Shown: positions 53,232-63,344 of the stretch, piece after piece
Layout: each line of letters opens with the position of its first letter
How positions within the stretch are numbered: the stretch's first letter is position 1
Notes under the pieces: model-generated
What the model was told of the DNA's origin: nothing
What the model saw: only the letters and a program-made list of their open reading frames with translations
Databases searched by the model: none
NCBI GenBank assembly: GCA_945860265.1
Contig: CAMAQF010000003.1
Location: 1 to 64,000, forward strand
Source of the DNA: Emticicia agri
GTDB taxonomy: Bacteria > Bacteroidota > Bacteroidia > Cytophagales > Spirosomataceae
Direction of reading: 5' to 3'
DNA length: 64,000 bases
Translations under genes and position numbers: made by a program

Positions 53232-54416
53232 ATGAGTTCATTATTTATTAAAAATGCAAGAATCATTGAGCCTAAAAATGTAATTGAAAGAGGTCATTTA
53301 AGAATAAAAGAGGGAAAGATAGTGGATTTTGGAGATCTTTTAGCGGATGAAAATGAGCAAATTATTGATGCCAAAGGTTCGATATTGATGCCTGGGATTA
53401 TTGATATTCACACGGATGCCTTAGATGGAGAAATCATACCGAGACCCGGTGCAGATTTTCCGATAGAAATTGCCTTCAGAGAATTGGAAAGAAAAATGAG
53501 TGGATGTGGTTTTACAACTGTTTACCATTCGATGCACTTAGGTTATCGTTCGGCAGAATATAATTCACGCAGTAAATATAAACGCAATGAAGTTTTTGAA
53601 ACAATACATAATGCTTCCAAAGGAAATACATTAATTAATAATAAAATACACTTGCGTTTTGAACTGACAGGTGTGGAAGCCTACCAAGAATGCCTCGAAT
53701 ATATCGAAAAAGGATTTATTCAGATGCTTTCAATTATGGATCATACTCCTGGTCGTGGCCAACATACCATAGAATGGTTTATGAAGATGGTTATGGCCAA
53801 CGGAAAAACCGAAGAGCAAGCCCTTCAAGAACTTAATGAAAGGTTAAATCGACCGCTCATTGATGGGGACGAACTGGAAAAAATGATCAATCTGGCAAAG
53901 GAAAAAGGATTAGCGGTCGCCTCACATGACGACCATACCATCGAAAAAGTGGATTATATGATCAAAATGGGGGTTGATATTTGTGAATTCCCGATTACAA
54001 TGGAAGTGGCAAAATATGCAACTTCTCTTGGGCAATATGTTATTGGCGGAGCTTCAAACATTTTAAGGGGCGGCTCTCTTACCGGAAATTTGAATATGAC
54101 CGACGCTGTTTTGGAAGGAGCAATCGACAGCTTGTGTTCAGATTACTACCCTTCAGCTATCATTCATTCAATTTTTAAATTACACCAAAAACATGGATTA
54201 GGCCTTTCCGAAGCTGTGAATTTAGCAACCTTAAATCCTGCCAAAGCCGTTGGAATTGATAGCGATACTGGCTCAATAGAAATAGGAAAAGATGCAGATT
54301 TGATCATAGTAAAACTAATTGATGGGCTACCGATGGTCACCCATACGATTGTAAAAGGAAAAATTGCAGTACAAACTCCTCAAGAAATAACTTATAATGA
54401 ATTGAGTTATGCTTGA
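53232..54416 (+). CDS. phnM: PhnM, ribose 1-methylphosphonate 5-triphosphate diphosphatase
   Basis: 394 residues of the amidohydrolase superfamily. Metal motifs are PGIIDIHTDALDGEIIPRPG (about 55-75), SIMDHTPGRGQ, LAVASHDDHT (about 228) and CSDYYPSAI (about 298). It removes pyrophosphate from the ribose-triphosphate intermediate to give the 5-phosphate substrate of PhnJ. The motif set is complete, so this step of the pathway seems active. The next gene starts 45 bp after its stop. Confidence 0.92.
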   Translation: MSSLFIKNARIIEPKNVIERGHLRIKEGKIVDFGDLLADENEQIIDAKGSILMPGIIDIHTDALDGEIIPRPGADFPIEIAFRELERKMSGCGFTTVYHSMHLGYRSAEYNSRSKYKRNEVFETIHNASKGNTLINNKIHLRFELTGVEAYQECLEYIEKGFIQMLSIMDHTPGRGQHTIEWFMKMVMANGKTEEQALQELNERLNRPLIDGDELEKMINLAKEKGLAVASHDDHTIEKVDYMIKMGVDICEFPITMEVAKYATSLGQYVIGGASNILRGGSLTGNLNMTDAVLEGAIDSLCSDYYPSAIIHSIFKLHQKHGLGLSEAVNLATLNPAKAVGIDSDTGSIEIGKDADLIIVKLIDGLPMVTHTIVKGKIAVQTPQEITYNELSYA

Positions 54417-54460
54417 TAAAGGATTGCTTTTTGTCTATTCTTGAGTTTTTACAGCGTAAT

Positions 54461-55285
54461 ATGAATCCGTCCCTAAACATTTCCAATATAATGAACGACT
54501 ATTCCTATGATAAGTATCTTGAACGACAGTCGTTTGAAATTACACCTGATTGTATCTTAGAGAAGTTAGCCTCGATTAAAAAGGCCAACAATTTTGAATG
54601 GATTGAAAATGACTGGAAACCAAATAGTTACGAAGGTTTTGGCGTGATAACCATGGTGAGAGATCACCCCAAAAATGAACTATTGATCACAAAATTAGAG
54701 GAAATACAGAAAGAGTTTGATTTGAAATTGGCAACAAAGGATAGAAATTTATTCTCAAAGTATTTTCAATTACCTGCCACTAGCTATCACCAAACGCTTG
54801 CAAATTTGCTTTCAAACGAGCGTTTTCAGAAAAATATTATTGACCGTGATTTGCTCAAAAATTTCCCAAATATTATAAAAGAAGCCTTTGAAAGATGTGA
54901 TGAAGAAGAGTATTTTCAGCCAATTGCCATGAAGATGATTGGACTATCGGTATTTGGAACATGCGTTGCCATGCTCGGTACTTTTGTCCATGAGGGCGAT
55001 TACCAAAGAATTACTGATATCAGGAATAGCATTTATAAGCAAGATAATTTAGCAGATTTGGACATAAAAATGACTCGACCATTTATTGGACACATTACAC
55101 TGACCTATTTTGAGGCCGAATTCATTGATTCAGAAAAGGCGAATTTGGGAACGGTAATTAATGAGATTAATCAAAAATTAAGTGAGGAGGAAAATATCTT
55201 CTACATCAACTCGACTTCGCTGAGAAGATTTCATCATTTAGCCGAATTTTTAACAGTTGAAAATTACCCTAAAATTTTAATTTAA
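54461..55285 (+). CDS. 2H-phosphoesterase-like protein in the phn operon
   Basis: 274 residues from the ATG at 54461. A TTG at 54413 overlapping the phnM stop and an ATG at 54491 are the alternatives. Two His-x-Thr motifs are visible, SYHQTL (His110-Thr112) and GHITLTYF (His211-Thr213), about 100 residues apart as in the 2H cyclic-phosphodiesterase superfamily. The middle is acidic and helical. Phn operons elsewhere can carry another 2H family (DUF1045). No PhnP is present here, so this protein is a candidate for opening the 1,2-cyclic ribose phosphate. Homology is inferred from motifs only. Confidence 0.65.
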   Translation: MNPSLNISNIMNDYSYDKYLERQSFEITPDCILEKLASIKKANNFEWIENDWKPNSYEGFGVITMVRDHPKNELLITKLEEIQKEFDLKLATKDRNLFSKYFQLPATSYHQTLANLLSNERFQKNIIDRDLLKNFPNIIKEAFERCDEEEYFQPIAMKMIGLSVFGTCVAMLGTFVHEGDYQRITDIRNSIYKQDNLADLDIKMTRPFIGHITLTYFEAEFIDSEKANLGTVINEINQKLSEEENIFYINSTSLRRFHHLAEFLTVENYPKILI

Positions 55286-55287
55286 GC

Positions 55288-55938
55288 ATGGAATATTTCG
55301 AGCATTTTCCTCCAAAAATAGAAACAAAAATACCATTTTTATTGACTGAAAAGCCAACCATAGACCCAACTTGCATCATTCGTGATTCTTACCTCGGTGC
55401 TTATACGCAGTTGATGAAAAATACAATGCTGGTCGAATCAAGTTTTGGGGATTATAGTTATACGGCGGGTGATGTGCAAATTATCTATGCTGAAATCGGA
55501 AAATACTGTTCCATCGCCAATAGTGTTCGCATAAATCCAGGCAATCATGCTCATTGGCGGGTTTCGCAACACCACATGACCTACAGACCTATGCAATATG
55601 GACTGGCAGAAGAAGACGATCATGATTTTTTTCAATGGCGACGTAATCATAAATGTATCATCGGACACGATGTTTGGATTGGTCACGGTGCTTCAATAAT
55701 GCCTGGGGTAAAAATTGGAACGGGGGCGATTATTGGTACGGGAGCTGTCGTTACAAAAAATATTGGTCCTTATGAAGTGGCAGTTGGTGTCCCAGCCAAA
55801 GTGATAAAAAAGCGGTTTTCGGACGAAATAATTGATAAATTATTGAAAAGTGAGTGGTGGAATTGGAGCAGAGAATCTCTTGAGGAAAATTTTAATGACC
55901 TTTTTTTAGTAGATACATTTTTAGCAAAACACATATAA
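55288..55938 (+). CDS. Hexapeptide-repeat acetyltransferase of phosphonate operons
   Basis: 216 residues with a left-handed beta-helix made of hexapeptide repeats: [45 protein letters not shown] and [26 protein letters not shown]. The segment after NPGNH with [11 protein letters not shown] is typical of the phosphonate-associated subgroup of this xenobiotic/chloramphenicol acetyltransferase-like family. It may acetylate aminoalkylphosphonates to detoxify or prepare them. Its start is 2 bp after the preceding gene. Confidence 0.85.
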   Translation: MEYFEHFPPKIETKIPFLLTEKPTIDPTCIIRDSYLGAYTQLMKNTMLVESSFGDYSYTAGDVQIIYAEIGKYCSIANSVRINPGNHAHWRVSQHHMTYRPMQYGLAEEDDHDFFQWRRNHKCIIGHDVWIGHGASIMPGVKIGTGAIIGTGAVVTKNIGPYEVAVGVPAKVIKKRFSDEIIDKLLKSEWWNWSRESLEENFNDLFLVDTFLAKHI

Positions 55939-56837
55939 TGAAAAACTTTTTACTGAGCCTTTTGAGTATATTTATTTTATCATGTAACGGTTCCAAAACT
56001 GATTCATTTAATAATCCTGATAAATTAATTATTGGGATTTATGCTGGGGACAATCCTAACCAAACAAAAGAAAACATCGTGTTTTTTCAAAAATATTTGG
56101 AGAAAGAATTGGGTAAAGAAGTTGAATATATTTTTACGTCGGATTACACTACGTTGGTAGAAGGAATCCAAAGAAAAAAATTGCATATCGCACAACTTTC
56201 ACCTTTTTCTTACGTTCTCGCCACCCGAAAGCCCTGTTTAGTGCCTTTGGTTACTTTTGGGCTAAACAATAAACCATCAAGTTATCACAGTATCATTTTT
56301 TCAAATAGTCAATCTGCTATTAAAAATATAGCAGATCTTCAAAAAAATGGAAAGAATCTTACCCTTTGTTTTGGTGATCCTGCCTCTACATCGGGTCATT
56401 TACTTCCCAGAGCTTATTTAAAATCCATTGGTTTTGAACCTGATAGTAGTTTTAAACAAGTGGTGTTTACAGGCACCCATGCCGCTACAATTTTAAGTAT
56501 AAAATCCAAAAAAATAGATATCGGATGCTCCTCAAGTGACCTCGCCTTGGACAGATTAATAAGAGAAGAAGTGGTAAAACAGTCAGATTTTAATATACTA
56601 TGGACATCCGACGATATCATTAATGACACCTTTTCCGCCAGCATTGATTTAGATAAAAAGCTTATTGAGAAAATAAAAAAGGCATATTTAGAGGTACATA
56701 AGAAAGATTTTAATGCCTTTAAAAAATCTATTTTTAGGTTTTATCCCGATGCTCGGAATCGTCAGTTTATACCCGTTTCAGACTCCATGTATAACAGTTT
56801 AAGAAAAGTAGCCGCCAATATTAAAGAACTGAAATAA
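55938..56837 (+). CDS. phnD: Phosphonate ABC transporter substrate-binding lipoprotein PhnD, first copy
   Basis: 299 residues with a lipobox ILSC (Cys about 16). The PhnD fold shows TSDYTTLVEGIQ, IAQLSPFSYVLA, CFGDPASTSGHLLPRAYL (about 149-166) and GTHAATILSIKSKKIDIGC. It is tethered to the membrane and delivers phosphonates or organophosphates to PhnE. The first base of its ATG is the last base of the preceding stop codon, showing tight coupling. It has a divergent paralogue next door. Confidence 0.9.
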   Translation: MKNFLLSLLSIFILSCNGSKTDSFNNPDKLIIGIYAGDNPNQTKENIVFFQKYLEKELGKEVEYIFTSDYTTLVEGIQRKKLHIAQLSPFSYVLATRKPCLVPLVTFGLNNKPSSYHSIIFSNSQSAIKNIADLQKNGKNLTLCFGDPASTSGHLLPRAYLKSIGFEPDSSFKQVVFTGTHAATILSIKSKKIDIGCSSSDLALDRLIREEVVKQSDFNILWTSDDIINDTFSASIDLDKKLIEKIKKAYLEVHKKDFNAFKKSIFRFYPDARNRQFIPVSDSMYNSLRKVAANIKELK

Positions 56838-57751
56838 TGAAAAATGTCCTAATTTTTCTCATTAGTCTATTGCTTTTTTCCTGTGGTAAAACATCCGATC
56901 TTGACGAAAACAATATTCCCAAAAAAATTGTAGTCGTTTTCAACAATTCAGGAGATAATACCGGTTCATTAATAAAAGCTCGAGAAAAATTCAAAAATTA
57001 TTTGTCTAAAAAGCTAAATAAAGAAGTTGAACTTTACATCACAACCGATTACACTTCGGTGATAGAAGCGATTAACTCCAAAAAGGCACATATTGCTTAT
57101 TTGAGTCCATTTTCTTACATTTTGGCTGCACAAAAGAAAAATGTAACGCCGCTGGTTGCGGTGGGAATGAACGGCGAACCACGCATGTATAGTAGTATAA
57201 TTTTTACGAGTAGTAAATCAAGTATTAAAAGTATTGAAGACGTTAAAAAACGAGCAAAATCCTTAAACTTGTGCTTTGTGGACCCAGCCTCTGCCTCCGG
57301 GCATTTGGTGCCAAGAGCCTACCTTGAAAGTATTGGATTAAGTCCAGATAATGCCTTTAAAGAAACCCTTTTCGCTGGTACCCACCCCGCTTCTGTGCTG
57401 ACCGTAACGTCAAGTAAAGTTGATATTGGTTGTACCACTGCCGAATTTGGTTTACAAAAAATGATAAAAGAAGGGATTATTAAAAAAGAGGAGGTCAGAA
57501 TTCTGTGGACTTCAGACCCAATTGTTGCCAGCCCAATTTGTATTCGTAGTGATATAAATCAAGAATATATCGAAAAAATCAAAGGCATTTATTTGAATTT
57601 GGCAAAGGATGACCCCGAAGTTTTTACTTCCTACATCAAAGTTTTCTACGCCGACGCTAATAAAATGGCTTATTTTCCGGTGAATGATTCATTGTATAAT
57701 GGCATTCGAAAAATAGCGAGAGGCATTAAAGACATAAATTTATTCAAATAA
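56837..57751 (+). CDS. phnD: Phosphonate ABC transporter substrate-binding lipoprotein PhnD, second copy
   Basis: 304 residues, lipobox LFSC (Cys about 16). It has the same layout as the first copy: TTDYTSVIEAIN, IAYLSPFSYILA, CFVDPASASGHLVPRAYL and GTHPASVLTVTSSKVDIGC. It differs in the ligand-side segment TSDPIVASPICIRSD, which is the more canonical of the two. The start again overlaps the previous stop by one base. Tandem binding proteins sharing one permease could widen the range of imported phosphorus compounds. Confidence 0.9.
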   Translation: MKNVLIFLISLLLFSCGKTSDLDENNIPKKIVVVFNNSGDNTGSLIKAREKFKNYLSKKLNKEVELYITTDYTSVIEAINSKKAHIAYLSPFSYILAAQKKNVTPLVAVGMNGEPRMYSSIIFTSSKSSIKSIEDVKKRAKSLNLCFVDPASASGHLVPRAYLESIGLSPDNAFKETLFAGTHPASVLTVTSSKVDIGCTTAEFGLQKMIKEGIIKKEEVRILWTSDPIVASPICIRSDINQEYIEKIKGIYLNLAKDDPEVFTSYIKVFYADANKMAYFPVNDSLYNGIRKIARGIKDINLFK

Positions 57752-57752
57752 A

Positions 57753-58523
57753 ATGATAGAAGTTATCAATATATCCAAGACGCTACCCAATGGCAAAAAG
57801 CTTTTAGACAACATTTCTTTCAAAGTAAAAAAAGGAGAATTTGTTGGCATTTTGGGAGCTTCAGGTGCTGGGAAAACATTAACTTTGAGGAGTTTAAATG
57901 GCTTGCTAAAGCCGGATTCAGGTTCAGTAATTTTCAAAAATGAAATAGGCGAAAAAGTTAATATTTGTGCACTTTCCAATAAAAAACTCAGAAAAGTAAG
58001 GCAAAAAATTGGGGTAATTTTCCAAGGCTATCACTTAGTTCAAAGGCTGAGTGTGTTAGAAAATGTGATGATTGGCCGTCTCGGGAGCATAACTACTTTT
58101 AGAAGTATTTTTTACGGATTTACAGACGCCGAAGCACACGAAGCCATGGGAGCATTGGAAAAAGTAAACATGGAACACTTGGCTAATAATAAAGTTTCAA
58201 GTCTTAGTGGTGGCGAAAAACAGCGTGTAGGCATCGCCAGAGCTATTTTTCAAAAACCAAACTTACTTTTGGCCGATGAACCCATCTCCAATTTAGACCC
58301 TAAAAACGCCAAATTAATTATGAAAATGATAAAGCCACTTTCTGAGGAGATTCCGGTGATTGGGGTTTTTCATCAACCAGAAATGACGGCTAAATATTGC
58401 ACGAGAGTGATTGCTATTAAAGAAGGAAAAATTATTTACGATGGCCAGCCAAATTTGAGCGAAAGCCAACTTTCAGAAATCTACGGGGAAGAATTATCAA
58501 CGCTGGCATTGCAAGTAAAATGA
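57753..58523 (+). CDS. phnC: Phosphonate ABC transporter ATPase PhnC
   Basis: 256 residues. Walker A GASGAGKT (35-42), Q-loop FQGYHLVQRLSVLENVMIGRLG, the characteristic PhnC spacing, signature SLSGGEKQRVGIARAI and Walker B LLLADEPISNLD. It energises phosphonate import through the two PhnE permeases that follow, overlapping the first by 4 bp. Confidence 0.92.
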   Translation: MIEVINISKTLPNGKKLLDNISFKVKKGEFVGILGASGAGKTLTLRSLNGLLKPDSGSVIFKNEIGEKVNICALSNKKLRKVRQKIGVIFQGYHLVQRLSVLENVMIGRLGSITTFRSIFYGFTDAEAHEAMGALEKVNMEHLANNKVSSLSGGEKQRVGIARAIFQKPNLLLADEPISNLDPKNAKLIMKMIKPLSEEIPVIGVFHQPEMTAKYCTRVIAIKEGKIIYDGQPNLSESQLSEIYGEELSTLALQVK

Positions 58524-59314
58524 AATTAGCCGAATTTAAAATATCAAGATATAAAAACGTCGTCTTGCCAACAGGAGGACTTATTTTCCTGACTTTTTTA
58601 GCTTCAAAATCATGTAAAATTGATTTTTCAGACTTTGGTGAAGGAATAGCAAACGGGACATTTTTTATCGCCAAGATGTTTCCTCCCGACTGGGCTGCTT
58701 TCCCAGAAATGCTTCAACCTACTTTTGATACCATTTTGCTTGCATTTTTAGGTACTATTTTTGGCACCATACTTTCACTATTTGTCGCATTTTTTGCGGC
58801 TGCTAATCTATGCAATCTTTGGGTTCGCAACATCACACGATCCTTGATAAGCATTGAGCGGTCTATTCCAGAACTTTTTATTTTGTTGATTCTCATTACT
58901 GCCTTTGGTTTAGGAGCTGTACCAGCCATTATAGCCATAGCTTTGGGTTGCGTGGGCATGCTGGGCAAGTTATTGGCCGATACAATTGAGGATATTCCAC
59001 CCACGCTGATGGATTCTGTGGCCTCTATTGGAGCAAACAAAATTCAAATCATTGCTTTCGCCGTGATGCCCGAAATCATACCAAATCTAATCTCCTATGC
59101 CTTGTTTCGATTTGAAGTTAATATTCGCCTTTCGGTACTTTTAGGAGCCATTGGAGCAGGGGGAATTGGTTATGAACTCGAAAATTCTTTTAGTTTATTA
59201 GAATATCACCGTGCTTTTTCAGCCTTACTTATTGTGCTAGTTTTGGTTTTTAGTATTGAGCGTTTGTCTTCTTTTTTTAGAAATAAATTAAAAAATGCAA
59301 TAGTTTTGAAATGA
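58520..59314 (+). CDS. phnE: Phosphonate ABC transporter permease PhnE, first copy
   Basis: 264 residues with about six membrane helices. The N-terminus has KMFPPDWAAFPEMLQPTFDTI, a family landmark, and the ABC-coupling EAA loop is SIGANKIQIIAFAVMPEIIPNLI (about 173-195). It forms half of the membrane channel. Its start overlaps phnC and its stop overlaps the second permease, so all are translated together. Confidence 0.9.
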   Translation: MKLAEFKISRYKNVVLPTGGLIFLTFLASKSCKIDFSDFGEGIANGTFFIAKMFPPDWAAFPEMLQPTFDTILLAFLGTIFGTILSLFVAFFAAANLCNLWVRNITRSLISIERSIPELFILLILITAFGLGAVPAIIAIALGCVGMLGKLLADTIEDIPPTLMDSVASIGANKIQIIAFAVMPEIIPNLISYALFRFEVNIRLSVLLGAIGAGGIGYELENSFSLLEYHRAFSALLIVLVLVFSIERLSSFFRNKLKNAIVLK

Positions 59315-60117
59315 GCGATTTTAAAATTGATTTACCTTCCGCAAAATTTAAGCAAAAGGCAACGCTCACGAGCATTGTTATTCTTTTAGTGGCTTTGCTT
59401 TGTTCGTATATACAGTTTAATCCGTTAGTGATTTTTACAGAATTTCATTTCTTGCAAGAATTTTTTGTTGAAATGTTTCCGCCCAATTATGCTTTATTTT
59501 ACGAAAATGAAGGGGTAGGTCAATCCATTTTACAAACACTTTCCATGGCTTTTTTAGGTACCATTTTTGGAGGTTTTATCGGCTTTATTTTATCATTTTT
59601 TGCGGCAAATAATATTTTTCAATTACCTTTTTTGAGAAATTTTTCTAAGTCATTTTTGGCAATGATTAGGGTAATTCCGAGTTTGGTGGTAATTCTAATT
59701 TTTGTGATTGCTGTGGGTCCTGGTTCATTTGCAGGAGTTTTGACTTTAATTGTCACCACCATTGGTGTTTTTGGAAAGCTATTTACTGAGGTCTTAGAAA
59801 ATGCCGAAGACGCACCTTCTGAGTCTATTTATTGTGTTGGAGCATCACATGTACAAGTAATCCGTTATTCCATCATTCCACAAGTTTTGCCCGCATTAAT
59901 TTCTAATTTATTATATGCTTTTGACTTAAATATGCGGGCTGCCATTGGCTTAGGTATTTTTGGAGGAGGCGGTATCGGTTTTAAGCTTTATATGGCCATG
60001 CGGGTTTTGCATTATCAAGACGCTACCGCACTCATCACCATGATTGTGCTCATGCTTCTAATTGTTGAAAATACCTCTAATTTTTTGAGAGGCAAACTGT
60101 TAGGAGAAAAATTGTAA
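59311..60117 (+). CDS. phnE: Phosphonate ABC transporter permease PhnE, second copy
   Basis: 268 residues with about six membrane helices. EMFPPNYALFYENEGVGQSILQTL and the EAA-type loop CVGASHVQVIRYSIIPQVLPALI (about 171-193) match PhnE. The two permeases are clearly different, so they probably form a heterodimeric channel with PhnC. The next gene follows after 61 bp without a terminator. Confidence 0.9.
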   Translation: MSDFKIDLPSAKFKQKATLTSIVILLVALLCSYIQFNPLVIFTEFHFLQEFFVEMFPPNYALFYENEGVGQSILQTLSMAFLGTIFGGFIGFILSFFAANNIFQLPFLRNFSKSFLAMIRVIPSLVVILIFVIAVGPGSFAGVLTLIVTTIGVFGKLFTEVLENAEDAPSESIYCVGASHVQVIRYSIIPQVLPALISNLLYAFDLNMRAAIGLGIFGGGGIGFKLYMAMRVLHYQDATALITMIVLMLLIVENTSNFLRGKLLGEKL

Positions 60118-60178
60118 TTTTGCTTTGAATGTATATAAAATAATAAACTTTCAGTGATATTTTAATCTTAAACAAAAA

Positions 60179-62920
60179 ATGAAACAGATGAAAAATAATT
60201 TTAAACTTGTTTTTGCTTTTTTATTGACTTCCGTAGTTTTTTTGGCTTGCAAAACCAACCAAATTAGCCAAAAATCAGGGAGCGAATACCGAAATGAAAA
60301 TGACGACCGTACGCTTTTTGCAACAGAAGCACCTTTCATTATGCCTTACAACCGAATTTTAGATGCTGCGGGCGAATCGGTTGAATTCGGCGATGGTACT
60401 TTTGAAAACCATAGTTTGGACGCCATAAAACTGTCCGACAATCGAACATTGGTCGTGGAAGACCGTTTTGGTATTGCTTTTTTTGATATAAATTCTAAAA
60501 AATTAATTGATAGATACAGCTATAATTCAGATACAAAATTCAAGGGAACGATGAGTACGTTTTCGGGAATAAGTACCATTGTTCACCACGATTCTACATT
60601 TATTTTTTGGGGAGCAGGCGGGCGAGACATATTCTTAGGCGGTGGCAATGTTGGCAAAGCCAATTCATTTGTTATGCAGGCACATTGGGATGGCAAAAAG
60701 GCGAAATTGATTAATGTCTTTCCTTTTACACCCATTTCCCCTGCTACAATTGCCTTGCCAAATCAAGTTATTCCTAAAATTGAGAATGGGCAATTGTATA
60801 TTTATACGGTGTTGAATGGTAATAATAAAATGGCAAAAGTGCGAGTAGCTGACGGCAAGAAAATATACGAAGTGCCGACTGGTGTAGCACCGTACGGAAT
60901 TGAAATAATTGACGAAAAAGCATTTGTAACTAACTGGGCTGGTCCCTTACCAGATTCTACTAATGGTTTAGAAACAGCAGGTATTCCGTGGGGGAAAGCG
61001 TATATTGACCCTAAAACGGGTGCGATGAACCAAGGATCCGTCTCGATTTTGAATACTAATTCGGGCATTGTTTTGAAAGAAATAAAAGTAGGTTTGCACC
61101 CGAGTGCGATTATTTCAAGTCCAGATAAAAATTTTATTTATGTAGCTAATGGAAATAGCGATTATATTTCTGTGATAAATGCTCCACTTGGTATTGTAGT
61201 TGATTCAATAGATGTGGGGCTTTTTAGGAATAGAAAAGAATATGTTGGCTCATCTCCAAACGGCTTGGCTATCAATAGCGATGGCTCGGTTTTGTACGTG
61301 GCCAATGGATTGGATAATGCTATTTGTGTGGTTGATTTAAAGAATAGATCGGATAAGAACAAGTATAAAATTATGGGCTACATTCCCACTGAAGCATACC
61401 CTTCTTCCATCTTGTTGCATGATAATAGCATGATTGTTTGTAATTTGGAATCAACCGGGGCGAGGGCTTTAAATGATACAGATTTTGATGATGAAGGCAA
61501 AAATCCAAAGAAGAAAATTAAGGCTTTTAATGCCCATAAACAAATGGCTTCAATCTCGTTTATTGATATTCCAAATCAAAGCGAATTGAATGTTTTTACA
61601 GAAAAAGTTCAAAAACTGAATTTGTCTTACCGCATGGAATTAACCGCCCGTGCACCTAGACCAAACGTAGCTCCCGTGCCTGTTCCTGAGCGGATTGGTG
61701 AGCCTTCGGTGTTTAAACATGTGTTGTATATTATCAAAGAAAATCGTACTTATGACCAAGTTATGGGGGATTTACCGCAAGGTCGCGGAATGAAACCGCT
61801 TTGTATTTTTGGCGATTCTATTACCCCAAACCAACATCAAATCGCAAAAGATTATTTGTTATTAGACAATTATCATGTGTCGGGTAAGGGTTCAGCCGAA
61901 GGACATCACTGGGCTTCGGCGGGTATGGTTACGGATTATACCGAAAAGTCTGTGCGAGCTTGGTTTCGCAGCTACCCGCACGTGCTATACGATGCGATGG
62001 TTTATAACAAAAACGGTTTGATTTGGAACAATGCCCTAGATCATGGCAAGACCGTACGAATTTATGGCGAAGCATGCGATTTTCATATTGACGGAGAAAA
62101 AAAATACGATTGGAAATCACTTTTTGACAAACGTAAAAACAACGATTTGGCGGATTTCAAATACCATAGCACTACCACTATTTCAAGAATTCGTCCGTTT
62201 TTATCGCAAACTTTTCCTGGAGGAGATAACGAAACCGTTTCGGACCAAATGCGTGCGGATGATTTTATAAGGGAACTAAATGAAACCGAAGCAAATGGCG
62301 GTGAATTGCCGAATTTGATGGTGATGGCTTTACCAAACGACCATACGGCAGGAACAAATCCCATGTTTCCAACGCCCAGAGCCATGGTGGCTGATAACGA
62401 CTTGGCATTAGGCAGAATCGTGGAAGCAATAAACAACAGTAAATTTGCCGAAAATACGGTAATTTTTGTTTCAGAAGACGACTCACAAGCGGGCTGGGAT
62501 CATATATCTTCCTACCGAACCACCGGTTTTGTCATCAGTCCGTATAATCGACTTCAAAAAACCGTGAGCACGCAATATAACCAAACTTCCATGCTTCGTA
62601 CGATGGAACAGATTTTAGGTTTACCGCCAATGAACGTTATTGATGCCACTGCTTTACCAATGTTTGATTGTTTTAGCAAAACGCCTGATTTTTCTTTTAA
62701 ATATAAGCCCCGTCAAAACCTAATTCCACTTGATGAGATGAATCCTATCAGAGCGAAATTATCAGGAGCGGCACTCAAGTTTCATGACCAATCGATTAAA
62801 TATGCCTTCCAAGAAATTGACAAAGGACATGACGATATTTTGAATAAAATCCTTTGGTTTTCTGTAAAAGGAAAAAAGAAATATCCAGCAAAATTGGCTG
62901 GAGGGGTTGATGAAGATTGA
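60179..62920 (+). CDS. YncE-like propeller / phosphoesterase fusion, copy 4 (lipoprotein)
   Basis: 913 residues, lipobox VVFLAC (Cys about 22). The propeller (about 65-440) has YVANGNSDYISVINAPLG and LYVANGLDNAICVVDLK blades. The phosphoesterase domain has KENRTYD (520-526), GKGSAEGHHWAS, PNDHTAGTNP and EDDSQAGWDHISSYR (766 onward). In this copy DHVDAHR has become DHISSYR and SADGH has become SAEGH, so it forms a distinct subgroup. It lies at the end of the phn operon and could supply phosphate or phosphonate esters to the PhnCDE importer. Confidence 0.87.
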   Translation: MKQMKNNFKLVFAFLLTSVVFLACKTNQISQKSGSEYRNENDDRTLFATEAPFIMPYNRILDAAGESVEFGDGTFENHSLDAIKLSDNRTLVVEDRFGIAFFDINSKKLIDRYSYNSDTKFKGTMSTFSGISTIVHHDSTFIFWGAGGRDIFLGGGNVGKANSFVMQAHWDGKKAKLINVFPFTPISPATIALPNQVIPKIENGQLYIYTVLNGNNKMAKVRVADGKKIYEVPTGVAPYGIEIIDEKAFVTNWAGPLPDSTNGLETAGIPWGKAYIDPKTGAMNQGSVSILNTNSGIVLKEIKVGLHPSAIISSPDKNFIYVANGNSDYISVINAPLGIVVDSIDVGLFRNRKEYVGSSPNGLAINSDGSVLYVANGLDNAICVVDLKNRSDKNKYKIMGYIPTEAYPSSILLHDNSMIVCNLESTGARALNDTDFDDEGKNPKKKIKAFNAHKQMASISFIDIPNQSELNVFTEKVQKLNLSYRMELTARAPRPNVAPVPVPERIGEPSVFKHVLYIIKENRTYDQVMGDLPQGRGMKPLCIFGDSITPNQHQIAKDYLLLDNYHVSGKGSAEGHHWASAGMVTDYTEKSVRAWFRSYPHVLYDAMVYNKNGLIWNNALDHGKTVRIYGEACDFHIDGEKKYDWKSLFDKRKNNDLADFKYHSTTTISRIRPFLSQTFPGGDNETVSDQMRADDFIRELNETEANGGELPNLMVMALPNDHTAGTNPMFPTPRAMVADNDLALGRIVEAINNSKFAENTVIFVSEDDSQAGWDHISSYRTTGFVISPYNRLQKTVSTQYNQTSMLRTMEQILGLPPMNVIDATALPMFDCFSKTPDFSFKYKPRQNLIPLDEMNPIRAKLSGAALKFHDQSIKYAFQEIDKGHDDILNKILWFSVKGKKKYPAKLAGGVDED

Positions 62921-63344
62921 AATTTGAACTAGGAGTATTATCAAAAAGCAAAAACTCATTTTAAGTAGAAATTGACTATTGAAACAGTAAATAGGAATAA
63001 GGTTTTATGATTGACGAAGCTATCATTTAGCGAAAACCTAGTATAAAAAACGTGTAAAAGACCTTTAAAAATCAGTCTCCTTTACTTCTGAAAATAGGAC
63101 TAAATTCCTGTTTAATGGAATAAACAAAGCCCACATTTGTTTGAATGTGGGCTTTGTTTATGAATAAGATAAATATTTACTCAGCTTTCAAAGACGTTTC
63201 GGTTGAGTAATTAGAAATTATAGAAATTGGAATTGAATGTAATTGCATAATCAATTCTAAAAATCAATTTGATGATTGGCTTGCCAAAAGTGATAAAACG
63301 TCAAATTTTTGATATAAAATCACTTTTAAAATCACCCATAAACT
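62921..63344. other. 424-bp gap between convergent phosphoesterase genes
   Basis: AT-rich sequence with one strong hairpin terminator at 63122-63159. No other gene, RNA or repeat is recognised. Confidence 0.6.
63122..63159. terminator. Strong terminator, possibly bidirectional
   Basis: AAACAAAGCCCACATT and AATGTGGGCTTTGTTT form a perfect 16-bp stem with a 6-base loop, with A/T flanks on both sides. It lies between convergent genes, so it can serve both. Confidence 0.85.

Noticed and set aside
48593-54416. phnJ as a frameshifted pseudogene
   Set aside because: The reading frame is intact, and residues on both sides of the missing cysteines still align with canonical PhnJ (LDE, DD, FV), so the cysteines were substituted rather than lost by a frameshift.
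54413-54460. TTG start for the 2H-like gene overlapping the phnM stop
   Set aside because: An ATG 48 bases downstream gives a more plausible start; the TTG cannot be fully excluded.
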